A stretch of DNA of 64,000 nucleotides from Bacillus massilioanorexius (GTDB lineage Bacteria; Bacillota; Bacilli; Bacillales; DSM-1321): positions 61,202 through 125,201 of the forward strand of contig NZ_CABKRX010000084.1 in the NCBI RefSeq assembly GCF_902374955.1. The letters are read 5' to 3'. Every line of letters starts with the position of its first letter. The stretch's first letter is position 1. A program made the position numbers and the translations under genes. Positions 8,099 to 16,596 of this stretch are shown piece by piece. Under the pieces are notes generated by a model. It was not told the origin of the DNA. It made no database searches and saw nothing but the letters and a program-made list of their open reading frames with translations.

Positions 8099-10213
8099 TT
8101 ATCTCATTTGCTCTGCTTCTTTTTGCTCTTTAAGAACTGCTTTACGAGAAAGATTCACTCTTCCTTGCTTGTCCACTTCTGTTACTTTTACAAGGATTTC
8201 ATCTCCAAGTGATACAACATCTTCAGTTTTACCAACACGTTCCTCTGCAAGTTCAGAAATGTGTACTAAACCGTCTTTTCCACTAAAAATTTCAACAAAT
8301 GCACCAAATTTTTCAATGCGTTTTACTTTACCTAAATATGTTCTTCCTACTTCTACTTCACGAACAAGATCTTCAATGATTTGTTTTGCTCTTTGATTGC
8401 CATCTTCATCAGTAGATGCAATGAAAATTGTACCATCTTGTTCAATATCAATTTTAACGCCTGTTTCTTCGATAATTTTATTAATTTGCTTACCGCTCGG
8501 TCCAATAACATCACGAATTTTATCTGGGTTAATTGACATCATCAAGATTTTTGGAGCATATTTCGATAATGCTGTTCTTGGCTTATCAAGCGTTTTTAGC
8601 ATAGATTCTAAAATATGCATTCTACCAGCTTTTGCTTGTTGAAGTGCCTCTTCTAAAATCTCTCTTGAAAGACCGTCTATTTTAATATCCATTTGAAGTG
8701 CTGTTACACCTTTTGCTGTACCAGCAACTTTAAAGTCCATATCTCCAAGGTGATCTTCCATACCTTGAATATCTGTAAGAATTGTGTAATGCTCATCTTT
8801 CTTAACAAGCCCCATTGCAATACCAGCTACAGGTGCTTTAATTGGTACACCAGCATCCATCATGGCAAGTGTACTCGCACAAATACTTGCTTGAGAAGTT
8901 GAACCATTTGATTCAAGTACTTCAGATACCAGACGTACTGTATAAGGAAATTCTTTTTCAGAAGGAATAACAGGTTCTAAAGCTCTTTCTCCTAATGCAC
9001 CATGTCCAATTTCTCGTCGACCAGGTCCACGTTGGAATCCAGTTTCACCTACACTAAAGTGAGGGAAGTTATAATGATGCATAAAGCGTTTAGATTCTTC
9101 TACTCCCAATCCATCAAGAATTTGCACATCGCCTAGGGCACCTAATGTACAAATTGATAGAGCTTGAGTTTGTCCTCGTGTAAATAATCCTGAACCATGA
9201 GTACGCGGAAGAAGTCCTGTTTCTGAAGATAGCGGACGAATCTCATCTGGTTTTCTTCCATCTGGACGTACTTTTTCTTCCGTAATTAAACGTCTCACTT
9301 CATTCTTCACAAGCTTACCTAAGATTTCTTTTACTTGCTTAACCGTTTCTTCTTCTGCTTCTTGCTCTTCATAATGAGCAACAACTCGAGCCTTCACTTC
9401 ATTAATAGCATCTTCACGAGCATGTTTTTCTTGAACTTGAACAGCCTTATTAATATCTTCCTCGCACATTGCTGTTACTTCCGCTAAAAGATCAGCGTCT
9501 AATTCATATAAAACAATTTCACGATTTTCTTTTCCTACTTCAGCCATAATTTCTTCTTGGAACGCGATAAGCTTTTTGATTTCTTCATGACCGAACATAA
9601 TAGCTTCAAGCATTACTTCTTCAGGTACTTCATTAGCTCCTGCTTCAACCATATTGATTGCATCTTTTGTACCAGCAACAGTTAAATTAATATCGCTTTT
9701 TTCCATTTGTTCAACAGTTGGATTAATAATGAATTCATTATCAATTCTACCAACTACTACACCAGCAATAGGTCCCTCAAAAGGAATATCAGATACACAT
9801 AATGCTAAAGATGATCCGAACATCGCAGCCATCTCAGAAGAACAATCTTGATCAACACTCATAACCGTACTAACAACTTGTACTTCATTACGGAATCCAT
9901 CAGCAAATAATGGACGAATTGGGCGATCAATTAATCGGCTCGCTAATACAGCTTTCTCACTTGGACGTCCTTCACGTTTGATGAAGCCTCCAGGAATTTT
10001 ACCTACCGCATATAATCTTTCTTCATAGTTTACTGTTAAAGGAAAAAAGTCTACTGATTTTGCATCCTTAGAAGCAGTTGCAGCAGTAAGTACAGCCGTA
10101 TCGCCATAACGGATAAGTGCTGCTCCACTAGCTTGTTTTGCTAATTGTCCAATTTCAACTGATAGCTGACGACCAGCCCAATCTATGGAAAATATTTTTT
10201 TCGTTTGATCCAT
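8099..10213 (-). CDS. pnp: Polynucleotide phosphorylase (PNPase)
   Basis: Phosphorolytic 3'-5' exoribonuclease of the RNA degradation machinery; 704 aa, the usual length. Two RNase PH-like domains are visible, the first with GDTAVLTAATASK and the second with RTHGSGLFTRGQTQAL and QRGPGRREIGHGALGERAL. They are followed by a KH domain (GPSGKQINKIIEETG) and an S1 domain (VKRIEKFGAFVEIFSGKDGLVHISE). The start ATG at 10213 is preceded by AGAGAGGGG. It is transcribed after rpsO but separated by about 390 bp with terminator hairpins, so it probably has its own promoter as well. PNPase is also required for competence in B. subtilis. Confidence 0.97.
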   Translation of the reverse strand: MDQTKKIFSIDWAGRQLSVEIGQLAKQASGAALIRYGDTAVLTAATASKDAKSVDFFPLTVNYEERLYAVGKIPGGFIKREGRPSEKAVLASRLIDRPIRPLFADGFRNEVQVVSTVMSVDQDCSSEMAAMFGSSLALCVSDIPFEGPIAGVVVGRIDNEFIINPTVEQMEKSDINLTVAGTKDAINMVEAGANEVPEEVMLEAIMFGHEEIKKLIAFQEEIMAEVGKENREIVLYELDADLLAEVTAMCEEDINKAVQVQEKHAREDAINEVKARVVAHYEEQEAEEETVKQVKEILGKLVKNEVRRLITEEKVRPDGRKPDEIRPLSSETGLLPRTHGSGLFTRGQTQALSICTLGALGDVQILDGLGVEESKRFMHHYNFPHFSVGETGFQRGPGRREIGHGALGERALEPVIPSEKEFPYTVRLVSEVLESNGSTSQASICASTLAMMDAGVPIKAPVAGIAMGLVKKDEHYTILTDIQGMEDHLGDMDFKVAGTAKGVTALQMDIKIDGLSREILEEALQQAKAGRMHILESMLKTLDKPRTALSKYAPKILMMSINPDKIRDVIGPSGKQINKIIEETGVKIDIEQDGTIFIASTDEDGNQRAKQIIEDLVREVEVGRTYLGKVKRIEKFGAFVEIFSGKDGLVHISELAEERVGKTEDVVSLGDEILVKVTEVDKQGRVNLSRKAVLKEQKEAEQMR

Positions 10214-10522
10214 AATGTTAAAAACCCCTCTCTACAATCTATATACGAGAATTAATAAATTTATTTAATTAAACATCTAATTCATGTATGTAAAAGCTCA
10301 AAATATAATTCACACTAATTTTATTATGCACGAAAAAATGCATCATTAACAGTATAAAAAGAAATATGTATACTATTTTTAAAAACTTATTTCGTATTGT
10401 TTAATAATCTTGTTCATGAAGCCTAGCATCGCTCATAATCTGACTTCCTAAACAATCATAGGATTTGAAGCGATAATTAAACTTTCGTATTAAAATTTAT
10501 AATAAACTTTCTTCACTTACAA
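10214..10522. other. pnp upstream region
   Basis: About 310 bp between the rpsO terminators and pnp without a supported ORF. It is AT-rich and probably contains the pnp promoter and leader. I see no riboswitch-like architecture and no convincing -35/-10 pair I would defend. Confidence 0.45.
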
Positions 10523-10570
10523 GAAAAAAGACGGGAAAAATCCCGCTTTTTTTAAATGGGTAATCCCCAT
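10523..10570 (-). terminator. Tandem terminator hairpins downstream of rpsO
   Basis: Two hairpins follow rpsO on the minus strand. The first has arms ATGGG/CCCAT (10556-10570). The second is CGGGA/TCCCG around TTTT, extended by an A5/T5 stem, and runs into CTTTTTT (10523-10550). The second has the classic intrinsic-terminator form. Read-through into pnp is possible. Confidence 0.8.
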
Positions 10571-10602
10571 CTTTTTTAAAGGAATGACATTACCTTTAAA
10601 AA

Positions 10603-10872
10603 TTATCGACGTAAGCCAAGTTTGTTAATTAGTTCGCGGTAACGAGCAACATCCTTGTTACGTAGGTAAGTTTGTAGGTTACGACGCTTACCAACCATTT
10701 TTAATAGACCACGACGAGAGTGGTGATCTTTTTTATGAGTACGTAAGTGCTCATTTAAAGCGTTGATTTCTGCAGTTAAAACTGCGATTTGAACTTCAGG
10801 AGATCCTGTATCGTTCGCATGAGTTTTGTATTCTGCGATAATTTCGTTTTTGCGTTCTTGTGAGATTGCCAT
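10603..10872 (-). CDS. rpsO: 30S ribosomal protein S15
   Basis: Primary binding protein of the 16S rRNA central domain, 89 aa as in B. subtilis. The signature GSPEVQIAVLTAEINALNEHL and KKDHHSRRGLLKMVGKRR are complete. The start is the ATG at 10872 (MAISQERKN), preceded by AAGAGGTGAAAG; an upstream in-frame start that would add 12 residues is not credible. It lies between ribC and pnp as in other Bacillales. Confidence 0.97.
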   Translation of the reverse strand: MAISQERKNEIIAEYKTHANDTGSPEVQIAVLTAEINALNEHLRTHKKDHHSRRGLLKMVGKRRNLQTYLRNKDVARYRELINKLGLRR

Positions 10873-10950
10873 TAATCTTTCACCTCTTAATTTTTTTAAA
10901 ATCCCCATTTGCTGAGCATAGCGTCGGTGACTCGACTAGCCAAGCATAGG
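10873..10950 (-). promoter_or_regulatory. Possible S15-binding leader of rpsO
   Basis: The rpsO 5' leader is GC-richer than its surroundings and holds short complementary segments (for example GTCG with CGAC near 10921-10938) plus two CTATGCT repeats. Firmicute rpsO leaders are known to bind S15 for autoregulation. I cannot fold the RNA here, so this rests on position and composition only. Confidence 0.3.
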
Positions 10951-10971
10951 TTCATTTTTCATACGTTTTAT

Positions 10972-11000
10972 ATATTACTCTGATTTTGAATAAAAAGCAA
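10972..11000 (-). promoter_or_regulatory. Candidate sigma-A promoter for rpsO
   Basis: TTGCTT (10995-11000) and TAATAT (10972-10977) are separated by exactly 17 bp on the minus strand, about 100 bp upstream of rpsO. Both boxes are imperfect, so this is a moderate candidate. Confidence 0.4.
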
Positions 11001-11005
11001 GTCTA

Positions 11006-11950
11006 TTAAGCATTCATTTCAAAATAGTTTTGTGCTTCTAACTTATCTTTAGATATTTGTGCTATAAGTTCATCTAAAGAAGCGAATTTTTTTTCACTAC
11101 GCAATCTAAGATGCCATTCAATCGAGATTCTCTCATCATAAATAACAGAATCAAAATCAAAAATATGGACTTCTATAGATGGCTTATCTGGTTGTTCATT
11201 GTGAAATGTAGGTTTGTAACCAATATTACAAATCCCATTATATGTTTTGTCGTTTATCTTTACCTTAACTGCATAAACACCTGTTGAAGGAATAATATAT
11301 TCATCATCTAAAAGTGTATTTGCTGTTGGAAAACCTAATTGTCTACCACGTTTTTCCCCATGAATAACAATACCTCTTGATACATAATAGCGACCTGTCA
11401 ATAATCTAAAATCCTCAACAGCGCCTTGATGTAAACTTGATCTAATTCTCGATGAACTGATTTTCTCATTTTGCAGGCTCACTTTAGGAATAATAGTTTG
11501 CCCAAATATACCTCTTGAATGGAATGGTAAGGTTTCCATCGTTCCTTTTCCTAATCTTCCATAAGAATAATCAAAACCAGCTGTTACATGTTTAACATGT
11601 AACGAAATCAAGTACTGATCAACGAATTGTTGAGGAAGAAGTGAAGCAAATTCTTCTGTAAAATTAGCAACAAATAAATAGTCTACTCCTAATTCTTCAA
11701 CTAATTTTATTTTATCCTCCAAAGGAGAAATGTAATGAACCTTCTGATCACTTCTAAGAACAGCGAGTGGATGTGGATAAAAAGTCATAACGGCTGATTT
11801 CCATCCATTAGCTTTTGCAATATCTATCGCTGTATGTATCACTTTTTGATGTCCCCCATGCACACCATCAAAAAAGCCAAGAGCGATGGATAATGGAGGG
11901 AAATCATCTTGCTGATATGTATGAGGATAATCTAGTTTGATTACTTTCAA
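11006..11950 (-). CDS. ribC: Bifunctional riboflavin kinase/FAD synthetase (RibC)
   Basis: Makes FMN and then FAD from riboflavin; 314 aa. The N-terminal adenylyltransferase domain shows LGFFDGVHGGHQKVI (the HxGH-type nucleotide-binding motif) and VTAGFDYSYGRLGKGT. The C-terminal kinase domain shows GEKRGRQLGFPTANT and GVYAVKVKINDKTYNGICNIGYKPTF. The start appears to be TTG at 11950, preceded by GAGGAG at six-base spacing. It follows truB within the infB block, as in B. subtilis, where RibC also sets FMN levels for riboswitch control. Confidence 0.95.
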   Translation of the reverse strand: MKVIKLDYPHTYQQDDFPPLSIALGFFDGVHGGHQKVIHTAIDIAKANGWKSAVMTFYPHPLAVLRSDQKVHYISPLEDKIKLVEELGVDYLFVANFTEEFASLLPQQFVDQYLISLHVKHVTAGFDYSYGRLGKGTMETLPFHSRGIFGQTIIPKVSLQNEKISSSRIRSSLHQGAVEDFRLLTGRYYVSRGIVIHGEKRGRQLGFPTANTLLDDEYIIPSTGVYAVKVKINDKTYNGICNIGYKPTFHNEQPDKPSIEVHIFDFDSVIYDERISIEWHLRLRSEKKFASLDELIAQISKDKLEAQNYFEMNA

Positions 11951-11986
11951 TTCCTTCTCCTCTTTCTAAAAAAGCTGTTCTCTCTT

Positions 11987-12907
11987 TCATGTTAAACTTG
12001 TACGTAATACCTTTACAGGTTTAATTACATTCTTTTTGTTTTCCGGTATTTTATAAATAGCTATAGCAATATTATTATACATTAAAACAAAAGGCTCTTC
12101 TAGTTCAAGGTTTTTATTTCCAGGATTAGCCAACGCCAGGCCATTTACCACTTTTCTTGCTTGATCATAACGCAAATCTATTTTCGGTAAATGTGTTAAA
12201 CCATATTCTAAAGGCTTCAGTAGTTCCATTTGGCGATTCTCTTCTGCATACTGCTCAATTTGCTCAAATGTATAACAATCTTCTAGCGTAAAGCTTGACG
12301 ATTGAATTCGAACTAAATGAGACATATGAGCTGGATATCCTAATTCTTCTCCAATCATAACAGCAAGTGTCCGAATATATGTACCTTTTGAACAACTTAC
12401 TCTAAAACGAAATGAAACGTTTTCCCCTGAAAATTCATTTCGATCATCAAGTAATGTCATGCTATAAATCTTTACATTTCTTTTTGGACGTTCAACTTCT
12501 ATCCCTGCACGAGCATATTCGTAAAGTTTTTTCCCATTTACCTTTACAGCCGAATACATAGGTGGAGTTTGAACAAGCTCACCTTCGAATTTATGAAGAA
12601 CCTGCAAAATTTCTGCTCTAGTGAAACGTTTAGTACCTTTCACTTCATCAACGAGTTCACCACTACTATCTTCTGTCGTTGTTGAGAAACCAATTGTAAC
12701 TTCGCCTTCATAACTTTTTCCGGCATCTGTAATATATTCAGCTATTTTGGTCGCTCTTCCAACACAAATTGGCAAAACTCCCGTAACATCTGGATCTAAT
12801 GTACCCGTATGGCCCACTTTTTTTGTTTTTAATAATTTTCTTAATTTGAAAACGCAATCATGTGAGGTCATGCCTTTTGGTTTGAGTAAAGGTAGAATTC
12901 CTTCCAT
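11987..12907 (-). CDS. truB: tRNA pseudouridine-55 synthase (TruB)
   Basis: Converts U55 in the tRNA T-loop to pseudouridine. It has 306 aa from ATG at 12907; the SD GGAGTG lies six bases upstream, and an in-frame GTG three codons earlier lies inside that SD. The catalytic Asp is in KVGHTGTLDPDVTGVLPI (about residue 40), with KPKGMTSHD at the N-terminus and GTYIRTLAVMIGEELG marking the TruB core. The C-terminal extension carries the PUA-like/TruB C domain. It is separated from rbfA by a 220-bp gap holding a long hairpin and a repeat remnant. Confidence 0.96.
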   Translation of the reverse strand: MEGILPLLKPKGMTSHDCVFKLRKLLKTKKVGHTGTLDPDVTGVLPICVGRATKIAEYITDAGKSYEGEVTIGFSTTTEDSSGELVDEVKGTKRFTRAEILQVLHKFEGELVQTPPMYSAVKVNGKKLYEYARAGIEVERPKRNVKIYSMTLLDDRNEFSGENVSFRFRVSCSKGTYIRTLAVMIGEELGYPAHMSHLVRIQSSSFTLEDCYTFEQIEQYAEENRQMELLKPLEYGLTHLPKIDLRYDQARKVVNGLALANPGNKNLELEEPFVLMYNNIAIAIYKIPENKKNVIKPVKVLRTSLT

Positions 12908-12933
12908 ATTAAACACTCCAAATATGAGAATAA

Positions 12934-12997
12934 AAGGCTGACTTCATATGATATCCTCATATATGAGAATAGGAAATCACATGTTTGAAGTCAGCCT
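12934..12997 (-). terminator. Long stem-loop between rbfA and truB
   Basis: AGGCTGACTTCA (12935-12946) and TGAAGTCAGCCT (12986-12997) form a perfect 12-bp stem around a 39-nt loop. On the minus strand it is followed by TTTTATTCTC, so it could act as a (partial) terminator. The loop itself contains the near-palindrome CTCATATATGAG. Confidence 0.6.
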
Positions 12998-13036
12998 ATT
13001 TGTTAATATCAAAATATATAATTTTAGAACTGAATA

Positions 13037-13086
13037 TTGTCTAGCTTCAACGTCTTCTTTAAGACTTAGAACGTTCTGCTTTTCTT
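13037..13086. repeat. Short degenerate Bacillaceae interspersed repeat
   Basis: Begins TTGTCTAGCTTCAACG and ends CTGCTTTTCTT, the same terminal hallmarks as the larger element at 18641-18753, with an internal GTCTT/AAGAC hairpin. It looks like a shortened or decayed copy of the same family, lying between rbfA and truB. Confidence 0.5.
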
Positions 13087-13126
13087 AATTCACTTCTAGC
13101 ATGTAGAAATTCTTCTTACATGTAGT

Positions 13127-13492
13127 TTACTCTTCGTTTTTCTGATCGTCTTGATCTGCATGTATTTGGTGAATTAAATTTTCAATGCGATGACCGTATT
13201 CAAGCGATTCATCCCATTCAAAAGTAATTTCAGGCGTTATACGTAAACGGATTCTCTTGCCAATTTCAGAACGAATAAATCCCTTTGCTTTTGCAAGACC
13301 GATTAATGTATTTTCCTTTTGTTCTTCATTTCCAAGCACTGATACATAGACAGTAGCTTGTTGAAGATCTCCTGTAACACGAACATCCGTTACAGTTACA
13401 AAACCGATTCTTGGATCTTTTAACTTACGTCCAATAATTTCGGTTAATTCTTTTTTCATTTGTTCACCAACACGATTTGCACGAAGGCTCAT
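13127..13492 (-). CDS. rbfA: Ribosome-binding factor A (RbfA)
   Basis: 30S maturation factor that binds near the 16S rRNA 5' end and is needed at low temperature. It has 121 aa and the single KH-like domain, with signatures RANRVGEQMKKELTEII and DPRIGFVTVTDVRVTGDLQQATVYVSV. It follows ylxP by 18 bp, within the nusA-infB operon. Confidence 0.96.
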   Translation of the reverse strand: MSLRANRVGEQMKKELTEIIGRKLKDPRIGFVTVTDVRVTGDLQQATVYVSVLGNEEQKENTLIGLAKAKGFIRSEIGKRIRLRITPEITFEWDESLEYGHRIENLIHQIHADQDDQKNEE

Positions 13493-13510
13493 ATTATCAC
13501 CTCGTTTTTG

Positions 13511-13789
13511 TTAAAACCATTGAAAATCTGTAATAGTACGTTCAATCTCAGGAAACGAATCAACAAATTTCAATGCTCTTTGTAACTCTTTTTCTGTAGC
13601 TACTTGTGAGGCAGACACCGCCACTATAGCAATCTTTGTCCTTTGCCATAAATCTTGGTAATCAACCTCAGCAACAGCAATATTATACTTTTGCATAAGT
13701 CTTGAAAGTATACGTTGCAAGACTGCTCTTTTTTCTTTTAAAGAGTGTGCATCATAAATAATTGCTTCAAATTCTACACAACCGATCAT
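13511..13789 (-). CDS. ylxP: DUF503 family protein YlxP
   Basis: Small protein of 92 aa with the DUF503 signature: SLKEKRAVLQRILSRLMQKYNIAVAEVDYQDLWQRTKIAIV. Its ATG overlaps the infB stop (ATGA), so it is translationally coupled to IF2. The B. subtilis homologue is in the same place. Recent work points to a ribosome-maturation association, but the molecular role is not settled. Confidence 0.92.
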   Translation of the reverse strand: MIGCVEFEAIIYDAHSLKEKRAVLQRILSRLMQKYNIAVAEVDYQDLWQRTKIAIVAVSASQVATEKELQRALKFVDSFPEIERTITDFQWF

Positions 13790-15978
13790 TTACGTTCGAT
13801 TTCTTCCATTACGAACGCTTCAATTACGTCGCCTTCTTTAATGTCATTGTAGTTTTTAATTGTAATACCACACTCATAACCTTGAGCAACTTCTTTAGCA
13901 TCGTCTTTGAAACGTTTTAATGCATCAATTTCTCCTTCAAAGATTACTACTCCTTGACGAATTAATCGGATGCTACTATCACGTGTGATTTTTCCATCCG
14001 TAACATATGAACCAGCAATTGTTCCTACTTTAGAAACTTTAAATGTAGTACGAACTTCTGCTTGTCCGATTACTTTCTCTTCGTACTCAGGATCAAGCAT
14101 ACCTTTCATTGCTGACTCAATTTCTTCTATTACTTTATAAATGATACTGTATAAACGAACATCTACTTGTTCAGATTCTGCAGCACGTTTAGCATTTACA
14201 TCTGGACGTACATTAAATCCGATAACAATCGCGTTAGACGCTGTTGCTAACATAATATCGTATTCCGTAATAGCACCTACACCGCTATGAATAATTTTAA
14301 CTTTAACACCTTCAACATCGATCTTTTGAAGAGATGCTGCAAGTGCTTCAGCCGAACCTTGAACATCTGCTTTTACAATAAGGTTAATTTCTTTCATTTC
14401 ACCTTGTTTCATTTGTTCAAATAAATTATCAAGTGTAACAACGGCTTTTTCATTACGTTGGGATTGAACCTGTTGTTGTGAACGAGCTTCCCCAACTTGA
14501 CGCGCAGTTTTCTCATCTTTAAATACAACAAATAAATCTCCAGCTTGTGGAACTTCATTCAAACCTGTAATTTCAACAGGTGTTGATGGACCTGCCTCTT
14601 TTACACGACGGCCCATATCATTAACCATCGCACGTACACGACCAAATGTTGTACCTACAACAATTGGATCTCCAACTCTTAAAGTACCATTCTGTACAAG
14701 CAATGTTGCTACTGCTCCACGGCCTTTATCAAGCTGCGCTTCAATTACAGAACCTGTTGCAAGCTTTTTCGAATTTGCTTTTAATTCTTCAACTTCACTT
14801 ACAAGTAGAATCATTTCAAGCAACTCATCAATTCCTTCACCTTTTTTCGCTGACATTGGAACGAAGATTGTATCCCCACCCCAAGCTTCAGGTACAAGAC
14901 CATGTTCAGTTAATTCTTGCATAACACGATCAGGGTTAGCCGCTTCTTTATCCATTTTATTAACAGCAATAATAATAGGAACCTCTGCAGCTTTAGCATG
15001 ATTAATAGCCTCAACTGTTTGTGGCATTACACCATCATCCGCTGCTACAACGATGATTGCAATATCCGTAACCTTAGCACCACGAGCACGCATTGTTGTA
15101 AAAGCAGCGTGACCAGGAGTATCAAGGAAAGTGATTTTTTTATCGTTTACATCAACTTGGTATGCCCCAATATGTTGCGTAATTCCACCAGCTTCGCCTT
15201 CAGTTACCTTTGTATTACGAATTGAATCAAGCAATGTTGTTTTACCGTGGTCAACGTGACCCATGATTGTTACAACAGCTGGACGTTCTTCATTATTTTC
15301 AGTAGCTTCTTCTTCACTTGCAGTATAAGCTTCTAAATCTGTCATATCGATTTTGATTTCTTCTTCTACTTCTACACCATAATCTGTACAAATCAATTCG
15401 ATTGCATCTTTATCTAAGCTTTGGTTAATTGTTGCCATAATACCTAGCAAGAATAATTTTTTTATGATTTCAGAAGGCTCACGATGAAGTTTTTTTGCTA
15501 ACTCGCCAACAGTTAATGACTCAGAAAATGTAATTTTAGCTGGTAGCTCTTTCTCTTTTCTTGGAGTGTGCATTTGTGGCGCTTTGTTACCATTATTATT
15601 TTGCTTTTTATTATTTTTGTTTTGTTTTTTCCCTTTATTAAAAGGTGTTTGTCCTCCACCAGGCTTTTTATTTCCACCAACAGGAGGTTTCTTCTTAATT
15701 TTTTGTTTTGATACACTGTTTTCAACATGACGATCTTCATATTTATTTTCCACTATATTATCATCTGCTTTAACTTGTTGATTTTTAGCTACATTATTAT
15801 TTGATTTTTTTTCTTCCTTTTTAGGTTGGAAGGCTTGATCTAGTTTTTGTACAGTCGGATCTTCAATTGTTGCCATATGATTGGATACCTCTATATTCAT
15901 TTCTTTTAGCTTTTGAATTATTTCTTTACTTGATACGTTATGTTTTTTCGCGTATTCATACACACGTACTTTTGACAT
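13786..15978 (-). CDS. infB: Translation initiation factor IF-2
   Basis: GTPase that places fMet-tRNA on the 30S subunit and promotes subunit joining. It has 730 aa from ATG at 15978, with GGGGGTG six bases upstream; a GTG three codons earlier falls within that SD. There is an N-terminal IF2_N helix bundle (VRVYEYAKKHNVSSKEI), then a Lys/Asn/Gln-rich linker (about residues 55-145), and a second IF2_N (GELAKKLHREPSEIIKKL). The G domain has GHVDHGKTTLL, DTPGHAAF and NKMD, followed by domains II-IV. The long basic linker is low-complexity, as is common in low-GC Firmicutes. Confidence 0.97.
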   Translation of the reverse strand: MSKVRVYEYAKKHNVSSKEIIQKLKEMNIEVSNHMATIEDPTVQKLDQAFQPKKEEKKSNNNVAKNQQVKADDNIVENKYEDRHVENSVSKQKIKKKPPVGGNKKPGGGQTPFNKGKKQNKNNKKQNNNGNKAPQMHTPRKEKELPAKITFSESLTVGELAKKLHREPSEIIKKLFLLGIMATINQSLDKDAIELICTDYGVEVEEEIKIDMTDLEAYTASEEEATENNEERPAVVTIMGHVDHGKTTLLDSIRNTKVTEGEAGGITQHIGAYQVDVNDKKITFLDTPGHAAFTTMRARGAKVTDIAIIVVAADDGVMPQTVEAINHAKAAEVPIIIAVNKMDKEAANPDRVMQELTEHGLVPEAWGGDTIFVPMSAKKGEGIDELLEMILLVSEVEELKANSKKLATGSVIEAQLDKGRGAVATLLVQNGTLRVGDPIVVGTTFGRVRAMVNDMGRRVKEAGPSTPVEITGLNEVPQAGDLFVVFKDEKTARQVGEARSQQQVQSQRNEKAVVTLDNLFEQMKQGEMKEINLIVKADVQGSAEALAASLQKIDVEGVKVKIIHSGVGAITEYDIMLATASNAIVIGFNVRPDVNAKRAAESEQVDVRLYSIIYKVIEEIESAMKGMLDPEYEEKVIGQAEVRTTFKVSKVGTIAGSYVTDGKITRDSSIRLIRQGVVIFEGEIDALKRFKDDAKEVAQGYECGITIKNYNDIKEGDVIEAFVMEEIERK

Positions 15979-15998
15979 ACGTTTCACCCCCGTATAAA

Positions 15999-16301
15999 TT
16001 AATGCAACAACGTCTTCAGTTTTTCAGCAAACCCCTCATCAAGTACTGCTAATACGACACGATGGTCTTTACCAATTGCATGTCCTAGCTGCTCTCTACT
16101 TTCTACTCTTGCTAGAGGCACGTTATAATAGCTGCATTTATCGGTTATCTTCTTTTCGGTATTAGAGGAAGCATCTTTAGACAAAAGAACCAATTTTGCC
16201 TTACCATTCCGAACTTCTTTAACAACAAGTTCTTCTCCTGATATCACTTTTCTTGCTCTATTAGCTAAACCTAACAGTGACGACCAACGTGGCTGATTCA
16301 T
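15999..16301 (-). CDS. ylxQ: L7Ae-family ribosomal/K-turn RNA-binding protein YlxQ
   Basis: L7Ae/L30e-like K-turn-binding protein, 100 aa. The family motif LLGLANRARKVISGEELVVKEVRNGKAKLVLLSKDASSNT is clear. It lies between rnpM and infB as in B. subtilis. Homologues bind kink-turn RNA; the cellular target is not firmly established. Confidence 0.92.
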   Translation of the reverse strand: MNQPRWSSLLGLANRARKVISGEELVVKEVRNGKAKLVLLSKDASSNTEKKITDKCSYYNVPLARVESREQLGHAIGKDHRVVLAVLDEGFAEKLKTLLH

Positions 16302-16305
16302 TTGT

Positions 16306-16581
16306 TTATAGCTTCTCCTTTTCGACTAATCGAAGTAATTCTTCATAAAGACTTGGATCTATTGCCGCGTCTAACTGTCGAGCTAATACATCTTTTTTCT
16401 GGGCTGTGAGAATAGCTTCTTTATTTAGAGAAATGTATGCTCCGCGACCTGATTTCTTTCCGGTTGGATCGATTGATACTTCTCCTTCTTTAGAACGTAC
16501 AATTCGTATCATTTCTTTTTTAGGCTTCATTTCACCAGAAGCAATACATTTACGTAAAGGTATTTTTTTTCGAGTTGACAT
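16306..16581 (-). CDS. rnpM: RNase P modulator RnpM (YlxR)
   Basis: DUF448-family RNA-binding protein of 91 aa, with RKCIASGEMKPKKEMIRIV and GKKSGRGAYISLNKEAI as the signature. In B. subtilis YlxR/RnpM binds RNase P RNA and modulates tRNA 5' processing. It lies 15 bp after nusA and 4 bp before ylxQ, so it is in the same transcript. Confidence 0.93.
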   Translation of the reverse strand: MSTRKKIPLRKCIASGEMKPKKEMIRIVRSKEGEVSIDPTGKKSGRGAYISLNKEAILTAQKKDVLARQLDAAIDPSLYEELLRLVEKEKL

Positions 16582-16596
16582 CTGAAATCACCTCAA

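Noticed and set aside
14646..15225. Plus-strand open frames of 92 and 102 codons opposite infB
   Set aside because: They lie antisense to the conserved IF-2 G domain, have no ribosome binding site, and encode low-complexity or cysteine-rich sequence typical of shadow frames.
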